A stretch of DNA of 54,911 nt from Oscillospiraceae bacterium (lineage in GTDB: Bacteria; Bacillota; Clostridia; Oscillospirales; Oscillospiraceae): positions 1 through 54,911 of the forward strand of contig JABLYK010000009.1 of NCBI GenBank assembly GCA_018265835.1. Reading direction: 5' to 3'. Of this stretch, positions 37,145 to 44,086 are shown piece by piece (position 1 is the stretch's first letter; each line of letters starts with the position of its first letter). Under the pieces are notes generated by a model that saw nothing but the letters and a program-made list of their open reading frames with translations, had not been told where the DNA came from and did no database searches. The position numbers were made by a program, and so were the translations under genes.

Positions 37145-38340
37145 CGAAAATCCCCATGCAGACCCCCATTGCCGAGCTGGACGGCGACGAGATGACGCGC
37201 ATCCTCTGGCGCATGATCAAAGACGAGCTGCTTTTGCCGTTCGTGGATTTGAACACGGAATATTACGATCTCAGCCTGCCGAACCGCGACGCGACAAACG
37301 ACGCGGTAACGGCGGACGCAGCCAACGCCATCCGGCGGCTGCACGTCGGCGTCAAGTGCGCCACGATCACGCCGAACGCGCAGCGCATGGAGGAATACAG
37401 CCTGCACGAGATGTGGAAAAGCCCGAACGGCACCATCCGCGCCATGCTCGACGGCACGGTGTTCCGTGCGCCGATCGTCACAAAGCGCATCGCGCCGCAC
37501 GTGTCGAACTGGAAAAAGCCCATCACCATCGCGCGCCACGCCTACGGCGACCTCTACCGCGGCACGGAGTTTCGCGTGCCCGGCCCCGGCACGGCGACGC
37601 TGTCGTTCCGCGGCGCGGACGGCACGGAATTTTCCCAGACGGTCTATGACTTCGAGTGCCCCGGCGTGCTGCAGGGGCTGTATAATAAGGACAGCTCCAT
37701 CGAGTCGTTCGCGCGCGCGTGCTTCGCCTTTGCGCTCAGCTCCAAGCAGGACCTGTGGTTCTCCGCGAAGGACACGATCTCCAAGCAGTACGACCAGACC
37801 TTCAAAGAAATTTTCGCCCGCATCTACGACACGGAGTACAAATCGCAGTTCGAAGCCGCGGGCATCCGGTATTTCTATACGCTCATCGACGATGCGGTCG
37901 CGCGCGTCATGCGCTCCGAGGGCGGGTTCATCTGGGCCTGCAAGAACTACGACGGCGACGTGATGAGCGACATGATCTCCTCCGCGTTCGGGTCGCTCGC
38001 CATGATGACGAGCGTGCTCGTCAGCCCGGACGGAAACTATGAATACGAAGCCGCGCACGGCACGATCACGCGCCACTACTACCGCTGGAAGGCGGGCGAG
38101 CAGACCTCGTCCAACCCGGTGGCGACGATCTTCGCCTGGAGCGGCGCGCTGCGCAAGCGCGGCGAGCTGGACGGAAACGACGCGCTCATGCGCTTCGCCG
38201 ATGTGCTGGAAACCGCCTGTCTCGACACGATCGACGCCGGCACGATGACCGGCGACCTCGCGCAGCTCTGCGGCTGCATGGGTGTGACCACGGAAGCGTT
38301 CCTCAAAGCCGTGCGAACGCGCGTGGAAGAGACGCTGTAA
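37141..38340 (+). CDS. icd: NADP-type isocitrate dehydrogenase (399 aa)
   Basis: It oxidatively decarboxylates isocitrate to 2-oxoglutarate. The sequence belongs to the eukaryote-like (type II) branch: IAELDGDEMTRILW at the start, WKSPNGTIRAMLDGTVFRAPI for isocitrate binding, ARHAYGDLYRG, the tyrosine/lysine catalytic region with GIRYFYTLIDDAVARVM, KNYDGDVMSD for metal, and NYEYEAAHGTITRHY for NADP. Length is typical. It overlaps the aconitase stop by four bases, so the two are translationally coupled, and a terminator follows. Confidence 0.96.
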   Translation: MTKIPMQTPIAELDGDEMTRILWRMIKDELLLPFVDLNTEYYDLSLPNRDATNDAVTADAANAIRRLHVGVKCATITPNAQRMEEYSLHEMWKSPNGTIRAMLDGTVFRAPIVTKRIAPHVSNWKKPITIARHAYGDLYRGTEFRVPGPGTATLSFRGADGTEFSQTVYDFECPGVLQGLYNKDSSIESFARACFAFALSSKQDLWFSAKDTISKQYDQTFKEIFARIYDTEYKSQFEAAGIRYFYTLIDDAVARVMRSEGGFIWACKNYDGDVMSDMISSAFGSLAMMTSVLVSPDGNYEYEAAHGTITRHYYRWKAGEQTSSNPVATIFAWSGALRKRGELDGNDALMRFADVLETACLDTIDAGTMTGDLAQLCGCMGVTTEAFLKAVRTRVEETL

Positions 38341-38352
38341 ACCATCCCACTG

Positions 38353-38386
38353 AAAAACCCCCGGCGGAAATCCGCCGGGGGTTTTT
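38353..38386 (+). terminator. Terminator of aconitase/icd operon
   Basis: AAAAACCCCCGGCGGA pairs with TCCGCCGGGGGTTTTT. Confidence 0.92.
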
Positions 38387-38432
38387 GCGCGATTCTGCCG
38401 AACGGCAGAGGAACTTTCGCGCGCCAAAAACG

Positions 38433-38684
38433 TCACAAAACCGTGTGCTCCGGCGATGCGATTTCCTGCTCGATCTGGCGGACAAGCTCGTGCGGAGGCA
38501 GATCGAACGCGTTTGCGATGCGCCAGATGGTTTCAAAATTCGGCTGCTTGTCGCCGTTTTCGATCATGGCAAGATGGCTGCGCGCCAGCCCGGCAAGACC
38601 GCTGAACACCTCCTGCGACAGCTTCCGTTCCTTCCGCAGGCGGCGGACGACCCGGCCAATGGCATACCGGTCAAATTCTATCAT
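38433..38684 (-). CDS. XRE-family regulator (83 aa)
   Basis: A single Cro/C1 HTH domain: IGRVVRRLRKERKLSQEVFS, recognition helix around LARSHLAMIENGDKQPNF and the end RIANAFDLPPHELVRQIEQE. ATG 38684 is chosen because AAAGGAG lies 9 bases upstream. It is divergent from a small lipoprotein gene, and the dyad TGTCTGCGATAATAGACA between them overlaps the lipoprotein -35 box, suggesting it represses that gene and perhaps itself. Confidence 0.88.
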   Translation of the reverse strand: MIEFDRYAIGRVVRRLRKERKLSQEVFSGLAGLARSHLAMIENGDKQPNFETIWRIANAFDLPPHELVRQIEQEIASPEHTVL

Positions 38685-38731
38685 CGTAGACAACTCCTTT
38701 GCTGTAGTGTATGAAGAAAGTACGAAAAAGG

Positions 38732-38772
38732 TGTCTGCGATAATAGACAAATAATATTTTGTGTGGTAAGAT
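38732..38772 (+). promoter_or_regulatory. Lipoprotein promoter with overlapping dyad operator
   Basis: -35 TAGACA (38744-38749) and -10 TAAGAT (38767-38772), 17-base spacer. The dyad TGTCT-N8-AGACA (38732-38749) covers the -35. Confidence 0.68.
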
Positions 38773-38807
38773 AGCGCTATCTGACGCCAGATGGGTGGGT
38801 GATTCCA

Positions 38808-39344
38808 GTGAAACGAGCGATTGCGGTGCTGCTGATGGCAGCGCTGCTGTTATGCGGCTGCGCGCCGGCGGCGCATCCGAAGCCGGACGGGCGGCCGCCG
38901 TTGGCGGCCATCCGCAGCGTCGTTTCGGAGCACGGCAGCCGGATGCCGGACGGTTCATGTCAGATGCAGCAGCAAACGGGCGCGTTTCTGGTTTCGATCG
39001 CTGCGCCGCGCGGCGGCGGCGTGCGCTTCTCGCTGGAGATGACGGTGGCAGGGCTGTGCCACACGTTTACGCTCCTGCCCACCGCCCCCGGCGATGCTTG
39101 CCCCTGCGCCTATACCGTAACCGGCGGGGACAAACCCCTCCAGCTCGCCGGCAGCATTGACACGCGCACCTATCCCGGACCGGGCAGCGTCTCCGTGGAT
39201 GAAACCGCCGGCTATCCGACGGCGCGGGCGCGCGAGCTGTTCACGCAGTACACGCCGCTGCTTCTGGACGCCGTGCAGAAAATGCTGGCGGCCTGCGGCG
39301 CCGGCGATGCGCTCCACGCGCTTTTCCCCGGCTTCCCGCGCTAG
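38808..39344 (+). CDS. Small predicted lipoprotein (178 aa)
   Basis: I do not recognise the family. The start KRAIAVLLMAALLLCGCAPA is a lipoprotein signal peptide with a lipobox-like LCGC, so the protein is probably anchored outside the membrane. The mature part has regular beta-rich stretches (AFLVSIAAPRGGGVRFSLEM, LQLAGSIDTRTYPGPGSVSV) and an alpha-helical end (ELFTQYTPLLLDAVQKMLAA). GTG 38808 is chosen over GTG 38799, which lies in the GGGTGGGTG ribosome binding site. An XRE gene is divergent and probably controls it. Confidence 0.75.
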   Translation: MKRAIAVLLMAALLLCGCAPAAHPKPDGRPPLAAIRSVVSEHGSRMPDGSCQMQQQTGAFLVSIAAPRGGGVRFSLEMTVAGLCHTFTLLPTAPGDACPCAYTVTGGDKPLQLAGSIDTRTYPGPGSVSVDETAGYPTARARELFTQYTPLLLDAVQKMLAACGAGDALHALFPGFPR

Positions 39345-39442
39345 GACGCAGCCCGGGTCTGAGCCTTCCCTGCCCGGAAATCTTCTTGTGCTGTGAAAAA
39401 TCCGGACTTGTGCATTTTTTTGCAATAGAAACGGTTTCTCGA

Positions 39443-39457
39443 ACATTATTATAATGT
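39443..39457. promoter_or_regulatory. Perfect 15-base palindrome upstream of the sortase-substrate gene
   Basis: ACATTAT-T-ATAATGT resembles a Fur/PerR-type box and lies about 10 bases before the candidate -35 TTGACA at 39468-39473 (candidate -10 TATTCT at 39492-39497, 18-base spacer). It may place the surface protein under metal or peroxide control. Confidence 0.45.
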
Positions 39458-39604
39458 GAGAATTTGATTGACAAACGGCCTGGTTTTGTACTATTCTCTC
39501 CTTATCCCTTGTTTTTTGTAAAAACAGCGGATTTTTCCGGGGCGCGCTGCTCCGGGTATTCCCAACCGTCCGCCCATCCGGCGCCGGAGAATGGAGGAAC
39601 CCCT

Positions 39605-40555
39605 ATGCATATGACGTCAAAGATCCAAAAGAGACTTGCACTGCCGCTCCTGTTTTTGTTTGTGGCAGCGCTGCTGTTCTGCGCCCTTGGCACTCCGGCA
39701 CACGCCGGCAGCGTGGCGGGCGTCAGCACGCACCTCTGGCTCACCGTGACCGGAGATCTGGACAGCGACGCAACGTTCTATGTCTCATACTCGGATGCGC
39801 TCGGCCCCCACACGAAGGTGTATTATCCCGGTGTGGAGATCGCCGCGTGGACGCCGGTTACGATCACGGTCGTGGATCACACGGCAGAGCACTGGACGCT
39901 GGACGCCGACGTGCAGGAGAATTGGCTGCAGGGCGTCGGCGGCGTGACCACGCACGGCGATGTGTTCCGCGTCACCGGAACGAACACCGTGCAGGTATTC
40001 GCCACGAACTTCGGGCTGCACTATGTCAATGTCCATGTCGCGCTCAGCGAGCTGGATGACGGCACCGACCCCAGTGATCCCGGCAGCGGCGGCAATGGCG
40101 GCGGTGGCAACACCGATCCCAGCGATCCCGGCAGCGGCGGCAATGGCGGCGGTGGTAACACCGATCCCAGCGATCCCGGCAGCGGCGGCAACGGTGGCAA
40201 CGGCGGTAACACTGATCCCAGCAATCCCGGCGGCGGTGGCAACGGCGGCGGCACCGATCCCAGCGACCCCGGCAACGGTGGTAACGGTGGCAACGGCGGC
40301 AACGGCGGCGGCACCGATCCCAGCAACCCCGGTGACGGCGGCAACGGCGGCACGAACCCCGACGATCCCAATGGCGACGGTACAACCCCCGGCACGCCCG
40401 GCGATTCCGACAAGGGGAATGGCGGCGAGTCCGACGGCAGCACCTCGCCCAAGACCGGAGACGCCCGTGCCATCGGCGCGCTTGTGATTTTGGCGCTGCT
40501 GTGCGCGATCGTGTTCGCCGTGACGTACATCAAGCGCAAAAAGAACGCCAACTGA
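39605..40555 (+). CDS. Sortase-anchored surface protein with Gly/Asp/Asn-rich stalk (316 aa)
   Basis: The protein has a signal peptide (LALPLLFLFVAALLFCALGT, cut after AHA), a domain of about 130 residues (HLWLTVTGDLDSDATFYVSY onward) of beta-sandwich character, then a 120-residue low-complexity stalk of repeated TDPSDPGSGGNGG units, and a C-terminal sorting signal: S281-PKTG-D, a hydrophobic helix and the basic tail KRKK. SPKTG is a variant of LPxTG. The gene for a class B sortase follows after 82 bases, so this is probably its dedicated substrate. ATG 39605 follows GGAGG at 7 bases. Function of the head domain unknown. Confidence 0.88.
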   Translation: MHMTSKIQKRLALPLLFLFVAALLFCALGTPAHAGSVAGVSTHLWLTVTGDLDSDATFYVSYSDALGPHTKVYYPGVEIAAWTPVTITVVDHTAEHWTLDADVQENWLQGVGGVTTHGDVFRVTGTNTVQVFATNFGLHYVNVHVALSELDDGTDPSDPGSGGNGGGGNTDPSDPGSGGNGGGGNTDPSDPGSGGNGGNGGNTDPSNPGGGGNGGGTDPSDPGNGGNGGNGGNGGGTDPSNPGDGGNGGTNPDDPNGDGTTPGTPGDSDKGNGGESDGSTSPKTGDARAIGALVILALLCAIVFAVTYIKRKKNAN

Positions 40556-40588
40556 CAGTTGACGATCCACGAAGGAATCAGCTACAAT

Positions 40589-40616
40589 GTGGGCAGCACT
40601 TCTCGGTGCTGCCCAC
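40589..40616 (+). terminator. Stem-loop between surface protein and sortase genes
   Basis: GTGGGCAGCAC pairs with GTGCTGCCCAC. Without a T-tract it may be only partial, lowering sortase expression relative to the substrate. Confidence 0.5.
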
Positions 40617-40637
40617 TTCTGCATCAGGTGATCTCCC

Positions 40638-41384
40638 ATGAAGCACAAAGTCAAAATTGCCGTCCGAATCGTCAGCGCAGTCGTGTTTCTTGCGTGCGTC
40701 GCCGGGCTGCTCTGGTATTATATTGACGACCGGCACGACTGGAGCGTCATGGAGCGCATCGCCGCGCTGCTGGACACGCGCACGCAGGCCGCAGACAGCG
40801 CCGTGCTGGAGCAATATCAGGCGCTGGTGGCCGAAAATCCCGAAACCATCGGCTGGCTGAAGATCGACGGCACAACCATCGACAACGTCGTCATGTACGC
40901 GCCGGACACGCCCGAAAAATATCTGCACACCAATTTCTATGGCGAGCACTCCTACCGCGGCACGCTGTATGTCGCCGAGGCGTGCGACGTGCAGACGTCC
41001 GACAACGTCATCATCTACGGCCACCATATGAAAGACGGCAGCATGTTCGGCGCGCTGGTGGACTATCAGGACGAGTCTTTCTGGCGTGAGCACCGGTACA
41101 TCCAGTTCGACACGATCTATGCCGAGCAGCGCTACGAGGTCGTCGCAGCGTTCTACACGCGCATCCTCGGCGGGAATGAACCGGGCTTCCGCTATTACAG
41201 CTACACCGGCGCGGGCGACGCGGCGCAGTTCGCGGAATACGCCGCGTTCATCGAGCAGAACCGATGCTACGACACCGGCGTAACACTCACGCCCGGCGAC
41301 AAGCTGCTGACGCTCTCCACCTGCGCATACCAGACGACGGACGGCCGGTTCGTCGTCGTGGCCAAGCGGGTGGAGCCGGAATAA
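40638..41384 (+). CDS. Class B sortase (248 aa)
   Basis: A membrane transpeptidase that cuts a sorting signal and links the protein to the wall. One N-terminal membrane helix (about 7-27) is followed by the catalytic domain with the class B pattern: WLKIDGTTIDNVVMY, His129 in YGHHM, Cys229 in LSTCAY and Arg237 in GRFVVVAKR. All three catalytic residues are present. The adjacent upstream gene has an SPKTG sorting signal rather than the NPQTN type used by SrtB of Staphylococcus, so its specificity is probably different. An 18-base leader after the stem-loop contains AGGTGA before ATG 40638. Confidence 0.93.
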   Translation: MKHKVKIAVRIVSAVVFLACVAGLLWYYIDDRHDWSVMERIAALLDTRTQAADSAVLEQYQALVAENPETIGWLKIDGTTIDNVVMYAPDTPEKYLHTNFYGEHSYRGTLYVAEACDVQTSDNVIIYGHHMKDGSMFGALVDYQDESFWREHRYIQFDTIYAEQRYEVVAAFYTRILGGNEPGFRYYSYTGAGDAAQFAEYAAFIEQNRCYDTGVTLTPGDKLLTLSTCAYQTTDGRFVVVAKRVEPE

Positions 41385-41420
41385 AAACAGCAGTGCGGTG
41401 CGATATGCGTCCAGCCCAAG

Positions 41421-41467
41421 GCTTCCCCCTTTGGGGGAAGCTGTCGGCGTAAGCCGACTGATGAGGG
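41421..41467 (+). repeat. Dispersed palindromic repeat (GCTTCCCCCTNNGGGGGAAGC unit)
   Basis: GCTTCCCCCTTTGGGGGAAGC, then TGTCGGCGTAAGCCGACTGA and TGAGGG. The same unit occurs at 5626-5672 and 26780-26825. Confidence 0.9.
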
Positions 41468-41498
41468 CAATACCGCACTGCGTTGTGCGACTGGGAAC

Positions 41499-41535
41499 CA
41501 CCTCATCCGTCACGCTTCGCGTGACGGATGAGGTG
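41499..41535. repeat. 17-bp perfect hairpin of the CACCTCATCCGTCACG family
   Basis: CACCTCATCCGTCACGC and its complement with a 3-base loop. In the other copies this arm is followed by a TTCCCC/GGGGAA arm; here it is self-complementary. It is followed by GGCGCGGGATGCGTGACGGGG, nearly repeated at 42153-42173. Confidence 0.85.
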
Positions 41536-41587
41536 GCGCGGGATGCGTGACGGGGTGCGTCAAAGCCTCTCTTTACACAATCTTCCT

Positions 41588-41613
41588 CTGTAGAAAAACC
41601 AGTTTTTCTACAG
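41588..41613. terminator. CTGTAGAAAAA/TTTTTCTACAG stem-loop
   Basis: The loop CCAG matches the similar stem-loop near 7783 (TCGAAAAA-CCAG-TTTTTCGA), with a compensated stem change. It may act as a terminator. Confidence 0.5.
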
Positions 41614-41621
41614 AGGCAAAC

Positions 41622-41649
41622 CGGCAGGGAGCGGTTTTCCGCTCCCTGC
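41622..41649 (-). terminator. Terminator of the Arc-like gene
   Basis: GGCAGGGAGCGG pairs with CCGCTCCCTGCC, 5 bases after the stop codon of the Arc-like gene; the T-tract is weak. Confidence 0.6.
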
Positions 41650-41654
41650 CGTTC

Positions 41655-41828
41655 TTATAGTTCTGCTTCCATTTCGCCGTGCTGCGCCTCATACTCCCGC
41701 ACGTACCGCTCCAGCACAAATTCGATCTCTTTGTTTGCAGAGCGCTTATTTTGAACCGCAATCTGCTTGATTTTTCCGAGAAGCTCCTCAGAAATGCGCA
41801 GCGAAAAAGGCGTATAGTAATTTCCCAT
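41655..41828 (-). CDS. Arc/ribbon-helix-helix DNA-binding protein (57 aa), partner of microprotein copy 3
   Basis: A minimal ribbon-helix-helix repressor. The N-terminal strand is YTPFSLRIS, helix A is EELLGKIKQIAVQNKRSA and helix B is NKEIEFVLERYVREYEAQ; the RSxNxEI-type turn is the hallmark of Arc/MetJ-like proteins. Such proteins dimerise and insert a beta ribbon in the major groove. ATG 41828 is preceded by GGGTGATCGAGG. It is divergent from microprotein copy 3, occupying the place that XRE regulators have at the other two copies. The dyad ATATCA-N11-TGATAT in the microprotein promoter is its probable site. Confidence 0.88.
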   Translation of the reverse strand: MGNYYTPFSLRISEELLGKIKQIAVQNKRSANKEIEFVLERYVREYEAQHGEMEAEL

Positions 41829-41905
41829 CCTCGATCACCCACTTATGATTTGTCCAAATCGTATCACTTCATTCTGAATTCATAAGAAATCATCAAGAAG
41901 TCATA

Positions 41906-41934
41906 TTGATATCAAATCAAATTTGTGATATTGT
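41906..41934 (+). promoter_or_regulatory. Promoter of microprotein copy 3 with dyad in its spacer
   Basis: -35 TTGATA (41906-41911) and -10 TATTGT (41929-41934) with a 17-base spacer. ATATCA (41909-41914) and TGATAT (41926-41931) form an inverted repeat across the spacer. Confidence 0.75.
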
Positions 41935-41951
41935 AGTGTTGGTGATCGGCT

Positions 41952-42110
41952 ATGCAAAATTTCAAAAAAATGTATCTTTGCTTATTCAACGCGATTACAG
42001 GCGCACTTCGGGCAATCGAAAAGCAAGATTTTGCCCGCGCACAGGCAATTCTGATGCAAGCGCAGCAGCGCACAGAGGAACTGTATCTGGATGAATCCAT
42101 CACGCCCTAG
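41952..42110 (+). CDS. Microprotein, copy 3 of the three-member family (52 aa)
   Basis: The 52-residue product starts MQNFKKMYLCLFNAITGALR, then AIEKQDFARAQAILMQAQQR and TEELYLDESITP. It shares the aromatic start (F/Y..MYL.LF), the helix GALRAIE and the AQQ..EELYL motif with copies 1 and 2, but carries an extra segment of about ten residues between them. ATG 41952 is preceded by GGTGATCGGCT, the same kind of ribosome binding site as in the other copies. Its neighbour is an Arc-like protein instead of XRE. The region is AT-rich compared with the surroundings, which suggests acquisition as a module. Function unknown. Confidence 0.75.
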   Translation: MQNFKKMYLCLFNAITGALRAIEKQDFARAQAILMQAQQRTEELYLDESITP

Positions 42111-42130
42111 AGTTTCGCCGCCGCGTAAAA

Positions 42131-42180
42131 GCCTTCCCCTATGAGGGGAAGGTGGCGCGGGCTGCGTGACGGGGTGCGTC
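42131..42180. repeat. Dispersed repeat fragment (CCTTCCCC/GGGGAAGG unit)
   Basis: GCCTTCCCCTATGAGGGGAAGG is followed by TGGCGCGGGCTGCGTGACGG, nearly identical to the end of the unit at 41536-41558. Confidence 0.8.
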
Positions 42181-42224
42181 TGCGCAATCCGCCGCTCTCG
42201 ACAAACCTGGTTTTCGCCAGACGC

Positions 42225-42258
42225 AAAACAGCCCGAATCCAAATTGGATTCGGGCTGT
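42225..42258 (-). terminator. Terminator of the dehydratase operon
   Basis: ACAGCCCGAATCC pairs with GGATTCGGGCTGT and is followed by TTTT on the minus strand. Confidence 0.9.
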
Positions 42259-42271
42259 TGCCATTGTGTTC

Positions 42272-42451
42272 TTACACGATTCTCTTATCACGAACCTGAG
42301 AATCGTAGTGCTTGTTCAGGAGCGGGCGGACCACATAGTAGATCAGCTTGTTCTCCAGATTGAACATATAAAGGGTGAACGTCGCAACAAAACCAACGAA
42401 GCCGACGAGGCTCACCTTGCCAAGGAGTTTTGCAACCAGTTTCATATTCAT
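42272..42451 (-). CDS. Small membrane protein at the end of the dehydratase operon (59 aa)
   Basis: I do not recognise this family. The product starts MNMKLVAKLLGKVSLVGFVG and continues FVATFTLYMFNLENKLIYYV, one hydrophobic helix at about residues 12-32, then a basic, partly amphipathic tail ending KHYDSQVRDKRIV. It starts 18 bases after the stop of the larger dehydratase-like subunit, with AGGCAGGG upstream, and the operon terminator follows. Its position suggests a membrane link or assembly factor for the dehydratase, or a transport helper (inference). Confidence 0.72.
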   Translation of the reverse strand: MNMKLVAKLLGKVSLVGFVGFVATFTLYMFNLENKLIYYVVRPLLNKHYDSQVRDKRIV

Positions 42452-42469
42452 AGCGTTTCCCTGCCTTTC

Positions 42470-44071
42470 TTAGTACGCCTGCGAATCGTCGAACTCGACG
42501 ATCGTCGGGTCAAGCGGCTTCTCGTTCAGGACGACGGACATATAGCTGTTCACGCAGTTACGCATATCCTGACGGGAGACGGTGCGGCAGTCTTCCAGAT
42601 CGTGCTCAATGAAGATGAAGTGGAAGCCCAGATCGCGCGCCTGCTCCTCCATGACGGAGTGCACGCCGAGCATACCCTTGCAGGCGATGTTGTCGTTGAA
42701 GAGCACCATGTCGCAGTTGAAGTTCTTGGCCCACTCCCAGATGGCGTTGACGTTGTCCCAACCGCCGACGGCGTGGTGACGCATAACGCCCTTTTCGGAG
42801 AAGAGAGCCAGATCCTTGATGGCCTGCTCCGGATCGTCGGTGCTGATCATGTTGTGACCCATGGTGGAGTCCATGTTCAGCACGATGTTGATGCCCCAGC
42901 AGTTCTGCGTCCACGTCGGGAAGTCGGTGTAATACACAGCGGAGGGTCCCCACAGGAACGCGCGGTGGCGGGTCTTGCCGCCGAACGGCTCGTATTTCTT
43001 CGCATAGCTCTTGCGCATGATCTTGATGACCTTGCGGTCGGTCTTCGTGAAGTAGTCCTCCTGGCCGTTGACGGACGCCCATGCATACAGGCGATACAGC
43101 GTCTCGGCGATGCCGCACAGGGAGCAGTACGGAGTCTTCATGTAGTCCCACTTCTCCAGCTCGATCATGTTCTGCTCGTTCATGTGCTTGGCGCGGGCAA
43201 ACAACGCATCCCAGTTGTACTCAACGCCGTATTCCTTCTCGATGAAGGCAATGCAGTCCTTGAGTGTCTGCGTGGAATACGGATGCGCGCCCGGCTCGTT
43301 GTGAATCATGGCGAGGGTCGCGGGGAAGTCCGGCAGGTTGATGCGGCGGCGCTGGAACATGGAGGTCGCCTCGGACGCGTTGCAGGGCATGTTCGTAGAG
43401 ATCATGGCCTTGCCGAAGATCGGGAACGCGTCATCAAACGTGACGCCGGTCTCCGCCGCGCAGCGGGAGCAAACGTCCGCCGGCAGGCCGAAGGATTCGG
43501 CCACGTCGATGTAATACGGCTCAATGTGCTGGTCAACATCGCAGATGATGAATTCCGGCAGGGTCTGCAGCGGAATCGGGATCAGATCCGGGAAGCCGGC
43601 CATGAACAGCGGAGGCAGAACCTCGTCCATCGGGACGATCTTGTCGCTCATCTTGCCGCCGCCAAGACGCTCGTCGTTCGCAAGAACGATCGCGATTTTC
43701 TTCGTCAGGCTCTGCACGATGGCGTGCATGTTCAGGTGCGCGACCTTCAGCTCGTCGCCGCGGAAGCCTTCAAACAGGCGGTCAATGAACATGAACGTGC
43801 CGAGGTAGGAGCCCATCCAGCGGTATTCCCAAAAGCCCTTCAGGCAAGCCACAGGAGCGGAGCCGACCATCTGCACCATGGACACCACGTTCTTCAGCCA
43901 CGCGACATAGTCCACCATCGTGTCGTGCACACCGCGCCACTCGCGGTACTTGGCGACGCCGGTCTTGTCATAGTAACGGCTGCGCTGGCCGCCGACACCG
44001 TTTTCCGCCTGCCAGATGGGGTCAAACTTTTGCAGTTTGCTATCAATCAGTTCAACAATCGGATTTTTCAT
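42470..44071 (-). CDS. 2-hydroxyacyl-CoA dehydratase / benzoyl-CoA reductase family, large subunit (533 aa)
   Basis: The protein belongs to the HgdB/BcrC-like superfamily of radical dehydratases and aryl-CoA reductases. Characteristic features are DKIVPMDEVLPPLFMAGFPD and TLPEFIICDVDQHIEPYYID in the first half, AISTNMPCNASE-like cysteine sites (ISTNMPCNASEATSMF; SRCAAETG), and in the second half LWGPSAVYYTDFPTWTQNCW with CDMVLFNDNIACKGMLGVHS. Cysteines near 210-245, 305-320 and 470 could hold a [4Fe-4S] cluster. At 533 residues it is longer than typical subunits (375-480). No activator ATPase is encoded nearby. Substrate unknown. Confidence 0.82.
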   Translation of the reverse strand: MKNPIVELIDSKLQKFDPIWQAENGVGGQRSRYYDKTGVAKYREWRGVHDTMVDYVAWLKNVVSMVQMVGSAPVACLKGFWEYRWMGSYLGTFMFIDRLFEGFRGDELKVAHLNMHAIVQSLTKKIAIVLANDERLGGGKMSDKIVPMDEVLPPLFMAGFPDLIPIPLQTLPEFIICDVDQHIEPYYIDVAESFGLPADVCSRCAAETGVTFDDAFPIFGKAMISTNMPCNASEATSMFQRRRINLPDFPATLAMIHNEPGAHPYSTQTLKDCIAFIEKEYGVEYNWDALFARAKHMNEQNMIELEKWDYMKTPYCSLCGIAETLYRLYAWASVNGQEDYFTKTDRKVIKIMRKSYAKKYEPFGGKTRHRAFLWGPSAVYYTDFPTWTQNCWGINIVLNMDSTMGHNMISTDDPEQAIKDLALFSEKGVMRHHAVGGWDNVNAIWEWAKNFNCDMVLFNDNIACKGMLGVHSVMEEQARDLGFHFIFIEHDLEDCRTVSRQDMRNCVNSYMSVVLNEKPLDPTIVEFDDSQAY

Positions 44072-44086
44072 ATTCTAACTCCTCCC

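Noticed and set aside
40066..40440. Possible CRISPR array
   Set aside because: The regular units are in-frame codons of a Gly/Asp/Pro-rich stalk; there are no unique spacers and no cas genes.
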